From Gammaproteobacteria bacterium (GTDB lineage Bacteria; Pseudomonadota; Gammaproteobacteria; Steroidobacterales; Steroidobacteraceae), in the NCBI GenBank assembly GCA_028293765.1, contig JAQGOG010000037.1:1-64000 (forward strand): 64,000 nucleotides of DNA, read 5' to 3'. The notes under the pieces were generated by a model. The model was given only the letters and a program-made list of their open reading frames with translations, was not told the origin of the DNA and did not search any database. The position numbers and the translations under genes are program-made. This document shows, piece after piece, positions 35,965 to 43,395 of this stretch (positions are counted from its first letter, which is position 1; the number at the start of each line of letters is the position of its first letter).

Positions 35965-36327
35965 TCAGGTCGATGCGGCAATCATACCGCGCACCGTCTC
36001 GAGCAGATCGACTCGGGCTAGCGGCTTCGCAATGACCTGCTGTACGCCGAGCATCTGTGCGGTTGCGCCATTGCCCGACAGACCGGAACGAAACTGACCC
36101 GAGATCGCGATGATCGGCGTGCCCGGATGCGCTGCCTGGATGGCGCGCACCAGCCGCGGGCCCGCATGTTTGGGCATGTACACACTGACGATCACGAGAT
36201 CCGCTCTGCCTCCCGGATGCACCGGGTTCAGCGCGGCCGCCTGGACCCGATAACCTGCTTCGCTCAGCCACTCGATGAGGAGGGCACGCATCAGGTCATT
36301 TTCCTCGTATATCACAATTTCCGACAT
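35965..36327 (-). CDS. degenerate stand-alone receiver protein
   Basis: The ATG at 36327 gives 120 residues with the CheY-like alternation of strands and helices: IVIYEENDLMRALLIEWLSEAGY, DLVIVSVYMPKHAGPRLVRAI, PIIAISGQ and VIAKPLARVDLLETVRGMI. The conserved Lys (AKP) and the Ser/Thr (ISG) are present. However, the phosphorylation site, normally Asp in a LVLLDIMMP-type strand, is Ser (IVSVYMP). It therefore probably cannot be phosphorylated at the usual residue. It is the first gene of the operon with the hybrid kinase (17 bp gap) and the OmpR-type regulator, and may act as a fixed-state modulator of one of them. Confidence 0.8.
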   Translation of the reverse strand: MSEIVIYEENDLMRALLIEWLSEAGYRVQAAALNPVHPGGRADLVIVSVYMPKHAGPRLVRAIQAAHPGTPIIAISGQFRSGLSGNGATAQMLGVQQVIAKPLARVDLLETVRGMIAAST

Positions 36328-36441
36328 TCTTCCGGTCCACAAAGCCCTGAGGGGCCCGAAAGCGGCTGTGTGCCGCTCGAGCGCGTAAACCAAGCCTGCC
36401 GGACAGATTCGTCGTTTGCGATTGCGAGCCGCCCGCCGCTC

Positions 36442-36455
36442 GTTTCAATTGTAAT
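36442..36455. promoter_or_regulatory. RTTWCA-NN-TGAAAY operator, site 4a
   Basis: GTTTCAATTGTAAT lies between the divergent signalling operon and RND operon, 115 bp ahead of the receiver start. It differs from the consensus at one right-half base. Confidence 0.55.
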
Positions 36456-36489
36456 GCGGCGCCGCTGCCGTTGCGCCGCACCAACACCG

Positions 36490-36503
36490 GTTTCAAGTGA
36501 AAT
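36490..36503. promoter_or_regulatory. RTTWCA-NN-TGAAAY operator, site 4b
   Basis: GTTTCAAGTGAAAT, a near-perfect copy, is 88 bp ahead of the RND pump start. Its centre lies 48 bp from site 4a. Confidence 0.62.
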
Positions 36504-36590
36504 GGCGGGGCGCGCCCTCTGAAATGGGCACGACACCTCGCGATCCCAGCATAGCGTTCCAAGACCATACTCAAAGCTCAGGAGAGACCC

Positions 36591-39500
36591 ATGCGGATCG
36601 TACGGATCGCGCTCGAGCGACCCTATACCTTCATCGTGCTGGCGCTGCTGATCCTGCTGCTGGGCGTCTTCACGATGTTGCGGATACCGATCGACATCTT
36701 TCCCAATATCAACATTCCGGTGGTCGCGGCTATCTGGAGCTACAGTGGGTTGTCGCCGGACGATATGGCGAAGCGCATCATTCTGCTGACCGAGAAGAGC
36801 GCGCAGACCGACATCTCCAACGTCGAGCACACCGAGTCGCAGTCGCTCAACGGCATTGGGGTGGCCAAGTATTTCTTTCAGCCCAACGTGAACGAGGACC
36901 TGTCGTACGCGCAGATCACCGGCGTATCGCAGACTCTGCTGAAAAGTGTACCGCCAGGCACCGAACCGCCATCGATCCTCGCTTACAACGCGTCCACGGT
37001 GCCGGTCATCCAGCTGGCGCTTTCCAGCTCGACGCTGTCCGAGACACAGATCTTCGACCTTGGCTCGAACGTCGTTCGTACCACGCTCGCGACCGTGGCC
37101 GGTGCAGCCATACCGTTTCCATTCGGCGGCAAGCTCCGCCAGATCCAGGTGGATCTGGATCCGCAGGCTCTGCGCGCCAACGGCCTCTCCGGTACCGACG
37201 TGACCTCGGCCATCGCCGCGCAAAACCTGATTCTGCCGGCCGGTACGCAGAAGGTCGGGACACTCGAGTACTTCGTCAAGCTCAATGCGAGCCCGACCCA
37301 GGTTGCGCAATTGAACGACCTGCCCGTCGCCACCCACAACGGAACCGTGATTTACGTTCGGGACGTCGCGCACGTTCGCGACGGCTCGCCGCCGCAGACG
37401 AACATCGTGCGGCAGGAGGGCCACCGCGCTGCTTTGATGAGCATTCTGAAGACCGGTACGAGTTCGACGCTCGACGTTATCAACGGAATCAAGCAGAAGC
37501 TGCCGCAGATGCAGGCCCTCCTGCCTCCCGGGCTCAAGATCCAGGTGCTGGGAGACCAGTCGATCTTCGTCCGTTCGGCCCTCTCGGGCGTGGTTCGGGA
37601 GGCCACCACGGCGGCGGTGCTCACGGGATTGATGGTCCTGCTCTTTCTGGGGAGCTGGCGCAGCACCGTCATTATCTTCGTCTCCATCCCGCTGTCGATC
37701 CTCGCCTCTATCGTGTGCCTGTCGGCGTTGGGTCAGACCATCAACATCATGACCCTTGGGGGGCTTGCGCTGGCGGTCGGCATTCTGGTGGATGACGCGA
37801 CGGTGACCATCGAGAGCATCAACACGCACCTGGAGCAGGGCAAGGCGGTCGAACCCGCGATTATCGACGGCGCGCAGCAGATCGCCCTCCCCAAGCTCGT
37901 GTCCACCATTGCCATCTGCATCGTGTTCGTTCCCATGTTCATGCTCGCCGGTATCGCCGGATACCTCTTCGTGCCATTCGCCGAAGCCGTCGTGTTCGCC
38001 ATGCTGGCGTCTTACCTTTTGTCGGTGACGCTCGTGCTGACTCTCGCCAAGTTCTGGCTCAAACCGCACGCGGCGCACGGCGCGGGGCGCGGAATCCTGG
38101 CGCGCTTCGAGTCTGTCTTCGACCGGCTGCGGGGCCGGTATCACACCCTGCTGGAAGCCGCTTTGCGCAGCGGTCCGCGTTTCGCCGGCGTCTTTCTGCT
38201 TGCGATGGCGGCCACGGCTATCCTCGCGTTCCCGCTCGGAACGTATCTTCCGGGTCTCGGGCAGGATTTCTTTCCCACCGTCGACTCCGGCCAGATATTG
38301 CTGCATCTGCGCGCCAGAACGGGCCTGCGCATCGAGGAAACGGCCGCGCTCTGTGATGCGGTGGAGACGACGATTCGCCAGAGCATCCCATCCTCCGAAC
38401 TCGCCAACGTGGTGGATAACATCGGCGTTCCCTATAGCGGCATCAATCTCGCTTACAGCACCTCGTCCCCGATCGGACCGGGCGACGCCGACATTTACAT
38501 CACTCTCGGCTCGAACCATCACCCCACGGCGAATTACGTGAGCCTGCTTCGCCAGAAGCTCAACGCAATCTATCCCTCCACGACCTTCGCGTTCCTGCCG
38601 GCGGATATCAATAGTCAGATCCTGAATTTCGGTCTGCCGAGCCCGCTCGACATTCAAATCTCCGGGCCCAACGTGGACGCGAACCGTCTATACGCGAATG
38701 CCTTGCTGCAGAAGGTACGTGCGATCCCCGGAGCCGTGGACATGCGCATTCAGCAGGCTTTCGACTACCCCCAGCTCAACGTGGACGTCGACCGCAGCAA
38801 AGCCCGGCTTGTGGGCCTGACTCAGAACGACGTGGCGTCGAACCTGCTGGTGTCGTTGTCGGGCAGCTTTCAGACGTCGCCCTCGTTCTGGATGGATCCC
38901 AACACAGGTACTCAGTACAGCGTCGCCACGCAGACGCCGCAGTATCGCCTGAACACACTCAACGATCTGGCGGCGACACCGCTGCGACCGACTGGCGGCG
39001 CCGCTTCGCAGATGCTTTCCAATGTGGCGCTCTTCCACCGAAGCTCCGCTCCCGGGGTCGTGAGCCACTACAACGCCATGCCGGTGATCGACATCTACGG
39101 CTCCGTGGAGGGAACCGATCTCGGTTTTATGTCGGCGCAGGTAAACAAGATCATTGCAGCCTCACAACACTATCTGCCGCGGGGCACCCAGGTCTTTGTA
39201 CGCGGACAGGTGCAGACCATGAATGCTTCATTCTCGGGGCTGCTCGTTGGACTGCTGGGTGCGATCGTGCTCGTGTATCTGTTGATGGTGGTCAATTTCC
39301 AGTCCTGGCTCGACCCTTTCATCATCATCACGGCGCTACCCGCGGCGCTCGCCGGCATCGTCTGGATGCTATTTCTGACACATACGACGGTCAGCGTGCC
39401 TGCGCTCACCGGCGCGATCATGTGCATGGGGGTAGCCACCGCGAATAGCGTGCTGATCGTCAGCTTCGCCCGCGAACGCATGACGGCCGGTGACAACGCC

Positions 39501-39746
39501 TTCTCTGCGGCCTCCCAAGCAGGCTTCGCGCGCTTCCGCCCGGTATTGATGACGGCACTGGCGATGATCATCGGCATGGTGCCGATGGCGCTCGGGTTGG
39601 GAGAGGGGGGCGAGCAGAATGCCCCGCTCGGCCGCGCCGTTATCGGCGGTCTCGTCTTTGCTACCGTGGCGACGCTGCTGTTCGTACCAACTGTGTTCCG
39701 CCTGATTCATGGCCGAGGGCACCCGCCGCCGGCGCAGGCCGCGTAA
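36591..39746 (+). CDS. RND efflux pump inner-membrane transporter
   Basis: A 1051-residue HAE/AcrB-type pump. The N-terminus (IVRIALERPYTFIVLALLIL) leads into the first span. The proton-relay span 4 reads GGLALAVGILVDDATVTIE with the paired aspartates. The duplicated second half has GAIMCMGVATANSVLIVSFARERM. Two large periplasmic loops lie between. With the adaptor and outer-membrane factor that follow it should form a tripartite proton-driven efflux system. The substrate is not evident. The gene starts 88 bp behind an operator palindrome and is divergent from a two-component operon, a layout typical of inducible efflux. Confidence 0.93.
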   Translation: MRIVRIALERPYTFIVLALLILLLGVFTMLRIPIDIFPNINIPVVAAIWSYSGLSPDDMAKRIILLTEKSAQTDISNVEHTESQSLNGIGVAKYFFQPNVNEDLSYAQITGVSQTLLKSVPPGTEPPSILAYNASTVPVIQLALSSSTLSETQIFDLGSNVVRTTLATVAGAAIPFPFGGKLRQIQVDLDPQALRANGLSGTDVTSAIAAQNLILPAGTQKVGTLEYFVKLNASPTQVAQLNDLPVATHNGTVIYVRDVAHVRDGSPPQTNIVRQEGHRAALMSILKTGTSSTLDVINGIKQKLPQMQALLPPGLKIQVLGDQSIFVRSALSGVVREATTAAVLTGLMVLLFLGSWRSTVIIFVSIPLSILASIVCLSALGQTINIMTLGGLALAVGILVDDATVTIESINTHLEQGKAVEPAIIDGAQQIALPKLVSTIAICIVFVPMFMLAGIAGYLFVPFAEAVVFAMLASYLLSVTLVLTLAKFWLKPHAAHGAGRGILARFESVFDRLRGRYHTLLEAALRSGPRFAGVFLLAMAATAILAFPLGTYLPGLGQDFFPTVDSGQILLHLRARTGLRIEETAALCDAVETTIRQSIPSSELANVVDNIGVPYSGINLAYSTSSPIGPGDADIYITLGSNHHPTANYVSLLRQKLNAIYPSTTFAFLPADINSQILNFGLPSPLDIQISGPNVDANRLYANALLQKVRAIPGAVDMRIQQAFDYPQLNVDVDRSKARLVGLTQNDVASNLLVSLSGSFQTSPSFWMDPNTGTQYSVATQTPQYRLNTLNDLAATPLRPTGGAASQMLSNVALFHRSSAPGVVSHYNAMPVIDIYGSVEGTDLGFMSAQVNKIIAASQHYLPRGTQVFVRGQVQTMNASFSGLLVGLLGAIVLVYLLMVVNFQSWLDPFIIITALPAALAGIVWMLFLTHTTVSVPALTGAIMCMGVATANSVLIVSFARERMTAGDNAFSAASQAGFARFRPVLMTALAMIIGMVPMALGLGEGGEQNAPLGRAVIGGLVFATVATLLFVPTVFRLIHGRGHPPPAQAA

Positions 39747-39763
39747 TGTCCCAGGAGACTTTC

Positions 39764-40978
39764 ATGTTCGTTCCTTCAGTTTCCAGTGCTAGAGACGTAG
39801 GCTCGCCGCGCGCGCGACGCTACGCGCTTGCGGCTCTCGCCATTGCGTTGGGTCTCGCCGTTTGGGGGATCCTCAGCCGAGTGTCTGCGCGGGCCACGCT
39901 CGCCACCGACACCGCCACGCTTGCGATTCCCGCCGTCAGTACGATCAAACCCGCGCAGGGGCAGGCCGCGGAGGCGTTGGTGCTACCGGGCAGCGTACAG
40001 GCGTATAACGAGGCGCTGATCCATGCGCGCACGAACGGCTATCTCCTGAACTGGTATACGGACATCGGTACGCGGGTGAAGAAGGGCCAGCTGTTGGCCG
40101 ACATCGATACGCCGGAGGTGGACGAGCAGCTGCGACAGGCGCGGGCGGACTTAGCCACGGCGCAGGCAAATTTTGATCTTGCGCTGAGTACCAACCAGCG
40201 TTGGCAGGGATTGTTGTCCACGAAGTCCGTGTCCCAGCAGGCCGCGGATGCCGCTGCAGGGGACTCGGCCGCGAAGAAGGCGACGTTGGCGTCTGCCGCG
40301 GCCAATGTCGCCCGGCTGAGCGACCTCGAGTCTTTCAAACGCGTGTTGGCGCCGTTCGACGGGGTGGTCACGAGTCGCACCACAGACATCGGCGCCTTGA
40401 TCAATGCGGGGCAGGGAACAGCGCTGTTCAGCGTTGCTGACGTTCGCAGGCTGCGGGTGTATGTACAGGTGCCGCAGCTCTATGCGTCGAGCACGACGCC
40501 CGGTCTCGATGCCGATCTGACTTTCGCCGAGCGGCCAGGGAAAACATACCCGGCGCGGGTAGTGAGCACGGCAGACGCCCTCGATCCCAATTCGCGCACG
40601 TTGCAGGTGGAGTTGCTGGTCGACAATGCAGCGGGGGAGCTGTTTCCTGGCGCATACTCCGAGGTGCACTTCAAACTTCCGTCCGGGCCCGACAGCCTGC
40701 GCCTGCCCGCAAACGCCGTGCTCTTCCGCTCGACGGACTTGCAGGTCGCCGTGGTGGGGAAGGACCACCGTGTCACTCTGAAGAACATCACGACAGGCCG
40801 CGATTTCGGCACCTCGATGGAAGTGCTCTCCGGCCTGAGTCCGGGCGATGATGTCGTCGTCAATCCGCCGGATTCGATTACAACCGGCGCGCTCGTGCGC
40901 CTGGCCCCACCACCAGCGCCAGCGCAATCTCCGCAGTCTGCCCCGAGTTCGGCGCCAACGGGAGGACGCCACTCGTGA
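39764..40978 (+). CDS. RND efflux periplasmic adaptor (membrane fusion protein)
   Basis: I choose ATG 39764, which follows CCAGGAG by seven bases; an ATG at 39746 overlapping the pump stop is the alternative. The 404-residue product has an N-terminal span (YALAALAIALGLAVWGIL), a split lipoyl domain (ALIHARTNGYLLNWYTDIGTRVKKGQLLADIDTPEVDEQLRQA and FKRVLAPFDGVVTSRTTDIGALIN), a short coiled hairpin between them, and beta-barrel and membrane-proximal domains. The C-terminus is Pro/Ala/Ser-rich. It links the RND pump to the outer-membrane channel. Confidence 0.92.
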   Translation: MFVPSVSSARDVGSPRARRYALAALAIALGLAVWGILSRVSARATLATDTATLAIPAVSTIKPAQGQAAEALVLPGSVQAYNEALIHARTNGYLLNWYTDIGTRVKKGQLLADIDTPEVDEQLRQARADLATAQANFDLALSTNQRWQGLLSTKSVSQQAADAAAGDSAAKKATLASAAANVARLSDLESFKRVLAPFDGVVTSRTTDIGALINAGQGTALFSVADVRRLRVYVQVPQLYASSTTPGLDADLTFAERPGKTYPARVVSTADALDPNSRTLQVELLVDNAAGELFPGAYSEVHFKLPSGPDSLRLPANAVLFRSTDLQVAVVGKDHRVTLKNITTGRDFGTSMEVLSGLSPGDDVVVNPPDSITTGALVRLAPPPAPAQSPQSAPSSAPTGGRHS

Positions 40979-42417
40979 AGCCGCAACTTCTCGTTGCTCT
41001 GGGTGTCGCCGCCTCGCTGGCGGCCTGCTCGCTCGCGCCAGTGTACAAGACGCCGGCGACTGCACCGCCGGCAGCCGCCTATAAAGAGGCCGGTGACTGG
41101 CAGCCGGCACAGCCAGCAGATGCGCAGCCCCGGGGTTCCTGGTGGAGCACCTATCGGGACAGTCAGCTGGATGCGCTCGAGGGGCAAGTCACGGCTTCGA
41201 ACCAGAACCTCAAGGCGGCGTTCGCGCGTCTCGAACAGGCACGTGCGCAAATGCGGCTCATGCGGGCCAACTACTTTCCAACCGTCACCGGGGCGGTTAG
41301 CGGAACTCGCACTAAAAGCTCGCTCAATTCGCCCGTTCACAGCGCAGTCAAGCCGAGGACCCAGAATGACCTGGTGCTCGAGAGTGATCTGTCTTATGAG
41401 ATCGACGTGTTCGGTCGGGTCCGCAATTCGGTTGCAGCGGCGCGCGCGAGCGCGCAGGCCAGCGCAGCCGATCTCGCTGTCATCGACCTGAGCATGCATT
41501 CGGAAGTTGCGATGGATTACTTCACCTTGCGCAGTGAAGATGCGCAGCAGGTGCTGCTGGATCAGACCGTCTCGGAATACGGCCAGGCGCTGGAGCTGGC
41601 TCAGAACCTGTACAACGGCGGAGCCGCTCCACTGGCCGATGTGGCGCAGGCGCAGGCGCAGTTGGAGACGGCTCGCACTCAGGCGGAGGATGTTCGCCTG
41701 CGACGGGCGCAAACGGAGCACGCCATCGCCGTGCTGGTGGACCAGCCGGCCTCGAAGTTTCGCTTGGAACCCAAGCCGCTGCCCCTGGACGCGGCCCCGC
41801 CGTCGATCGATGCGGGGCTGCCGTCAGTTCTGTTGGAGCGGCGGCCTGATGTTGCCGGCGCCGAACGGCGTGTTGCCGCGTCCAACGCGAGTATCGGCGT
41901 GGCGCGGGCGGCCTATTTTCCAGTATTCAGCCTTTCGGCCGCGTTGGGTTTCGAAAGCACGCACGGCTTCAGCTTGATCGACGCCCCGAGCTCCCTCTGG
42001 GCGCTGGGCTCTGGCGCGGTGATGACCCTGTTCGACGGCGGCCGACGGCGGGCGACAACGGATCAGGCTCGTGCCGCTTACGATGAGCAGGTAGCCAACT
42101 ACCGGAACACCGTCACCACCGCCTACAGTGAAGTTGAAGACTGGCTCGCAGCGCTGCGGCAGCTCGAACGGGAAAGTGTCAGCGAAGCCGCCGCAGTGGC
42201 CGCCACGACCACCGAGCTCGAGCAGGCCAACTACCGCTACAAGGCGGGCGCGGCTACGTACCTTGAAGTGGTGATAGCGGAGAACGCTTCGCTGGCGGCA
42301 CAGTTATCGGCGGCTGACATTCAAGTGCGACGCATGAATGCCAGCGTGCTGCTGGTCAAGGCGCTCGGTGGCGGCTGGGACGACCGCGTGCCCGCGGACA
42401 AGGTTGCGCGCCGGTGA
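40975..42417 (+). CDS. NodT-family outer-membrane efflux lipoprotein
   Basis: The GTG at 40975 overlaps the adaptor stop (GTGA), indicating translational coupling. The 480-residue product has a lipoprotein signal peptide with lipobox LAAC, then two OEP repeats: LDALEGQVTASNQNLKAAFARLEQARAQMRLMRANYFP and the equivalent second-half LLERRPDVAGAERRVAASNASIGVARAAYFPVFSLSAALGFES. This is the TolC-like channel of the tripartite pump. It ends the operon. Confidence 0.93.
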   Translation: MKPQLLVALGVAASLAACSLAPVYKTPATAPPAAAYKEAGDWQPAQPADAQPRGSWWSTYRDSQLDALEGQVTASNQNLKAAFARLEQARAQMRLMRANYFPTVTGAVSGTRTKSSLNSPVHSAVKPRTQNDLVLESDLSYEIDVFGRVRNSVAAARASAQASAADLAVIDLSMHSEVAMDYFTLRSEDAQQVLLDQTVSEYGQALELAQNLYNGGAAPLADVAQAQAQLETARTQAEDVRLRRAQTEHAIAVLVDQPASKFRLEPKPLPLDAAPPSIDAGLPSVLLERRPDVAGAERRVAASNASIGVARAAYFPVFSLSAALGFESTHGFSLIDAPSSLWALGSGAVMTLFDGGRRRATTDQARAAYDEQVANYRNTVTTAYSEVEDWLAALRQLERESVSEAAAVAATTTELEQANYRYKAGAATYLEVVIAENASLAAQLSAADIQVRRMNASVLLVKALGGGWDDRVPADKVARR

Positions 42418-42482
42418 CAATGGTCGGCCGCGCGTGCCAGCGTGGGACGGCAATGAATTCCAGCACGATGACGTGTTTCAGA

Positions 42483-42611
42483 TCATGACACGCCTGCGGC
42501 AACTGGCGCCTGATCCTGTGGGTTCCCGACTTTCTCCTCACTGAGGAACCGCGCCAGCAAGACGGTGATCAGCACCGCAGCAATGAGAGTGATCAAGCGA
42601 TACGTTTTCAT
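42483..42611 (-). CDS. 42-residue single-span membrane peptide
   Basis: ATG 42611, preceded by AAAGAGG, opens a 42-codon frame: a basic start (MKTYR), one hydrophobic helix (LITLIAAVLITVLLARFL) and a short polar tail. By itself this would be weak evidence. A near-perfect copy of the shared palindrome 93 bp upstream, at the same distance as for other members, argues for a real gene. It lies convergent to the outer-membrane efflux gene. A role as a small pump or stress-associated membrane peptide is speculation. Confidence 0.5.
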   Translation of the reverse strand: MKTYRLITLIAAVLITVLLARFLSEEKVGNPQDQAPVAAGVS

Positions 42612-42994
42612 GGGTCGCCTCTTTGCCACGACATTGCGCGGCTCTTCACGGGCGCAGTGTGGAGCGAAAATATTGGCCTCGCATTTCTGTACCCACCGAC
42701 GCGGTTTCACCTGAAATACGCTGCGCCCACACCTGTTGAGACGCCCTTAGCGTCACCGCGTTCTGCGCATTCGCCCCACCGCCCCGCGACCGTCCAGCTC
42801 GCGGAAAAGTTCAACGAGAATCCGATTCCGTGAGGCCATTGCGAGGTGTACCCTTCTGTCCGCTCAGACGACTTGCAGGCTTGGGTCGACCGCATCTGCA
42901 AGGATGCGCGGGCCGCTGAGGCTGGGCGGTGGCATTCGAGAGCCAGGCAAGGGCGCGCTTCACGAAAGTAACACCGGGCGCGAGGGGAAGGGTG
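42612..42994. other. 383 bp gap with operator between small peptide and HTH gene
   Basis: The region holds the operator at 42704-42717 and presumably divergent promoters for the membrane peptide and the small HTH gene. Apart from overlapping open frames without ribosome binding sites I see no further gene. Confidence 0.5.
42704..42717. promoter_or_regulatory. RTTWCA-NN-TGAAAY operator, site 7
   Basis: GTTTCACCTGAAAT matches both half-sites. A very degenerate partner, ATTTCTGTACCCAC (42683-42696), is centred 21 bp away. The site is 93 bp ahead of the 42-residue peptide gene. Confidence 0.58.
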
Positions 42995-43207
42995 ATGTCG
43001 TCTGAATACTTCGACGGCGAGAAGCTTCTGACGAAAGGCGAAGTCGCTCGGCTGTGCCGCGTCGATATACGCACCGTCGATCGATGGCTGACAACTGGCA
43101 AGCTAGGCGGCCACCGCACGCCCAGCGGTCGGGTGTTGTTCCGGAAGCACGACGTGCTCACGGACGTTTCTCGAGCGCAGATACCGCATCGTAGAGGCGA
43201 TCGCTGA
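42995..43207 (+). CDS. small MerR/excisionase-type helix-turn-helix protein
   Basis: The ATG at 42995, preceded by GAGGGGAAGG, gives a 70-residue protein. LLTKGEVARLCRVDIRTVDRWLTTGKLGGHRTPSGRVLFRKHDV is a complete winged helix of the MerR/BldC/excisionase group (HTH_17), in which TVDRW is the recognition helix and GGHRTPSGR the wing. No integrase or phage gene is nearby, so a BldC-like transcriptional role is more likely than excision. Its place beside operator site 7 makes it one candidate for the unknown regulator of the palindrome. Confidence 0.8.
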   Translation: MSSEYFDGEKLLTKGEVARLCRVDIRTVDRWLTTGKLGGHRTPSGRVLFRKHDVLTDVSRAQIPHRRGDR

Positions 43208-43395
43208 TCGGGCAAATTGCCCACGACATTGCCGGACATCTTTGGACATTTCGCGGCAGTGCGCGCGTCCGCGATTGCGTGCGCCAGATCTGACGCCTAT
43301 CGTCCGCCTCGGCGGGGTATTTCATTGCGAGTCAATCGAAAGCCGCAAGCTCAAGCGCCGAATCGCGTTCCAACCATAAGATCAGGAGGCCGGTC

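Noticed and set aside
36312-38657. A 781-codon minus-strand open frame opposite the RND pump
   Set aside because: It is an antisense shadow created by high-GC codon bias; the composition is Arg/Asp/His-rich without domain features, and the opposite strand encodes a clear RND transporter.
42995-43207. Phage excisionase
   Set aside because: The HTH type is shared by excisionases, but no integrase, attachment repeats or other phage genes are nearby.
43319-43345. TTTCA and TCGAAA half-sites ahead of the MauG-like gene
   Set aside because: The two half-sites are more than ten bases apart rather than two; the similarity is too loose to call an operator.
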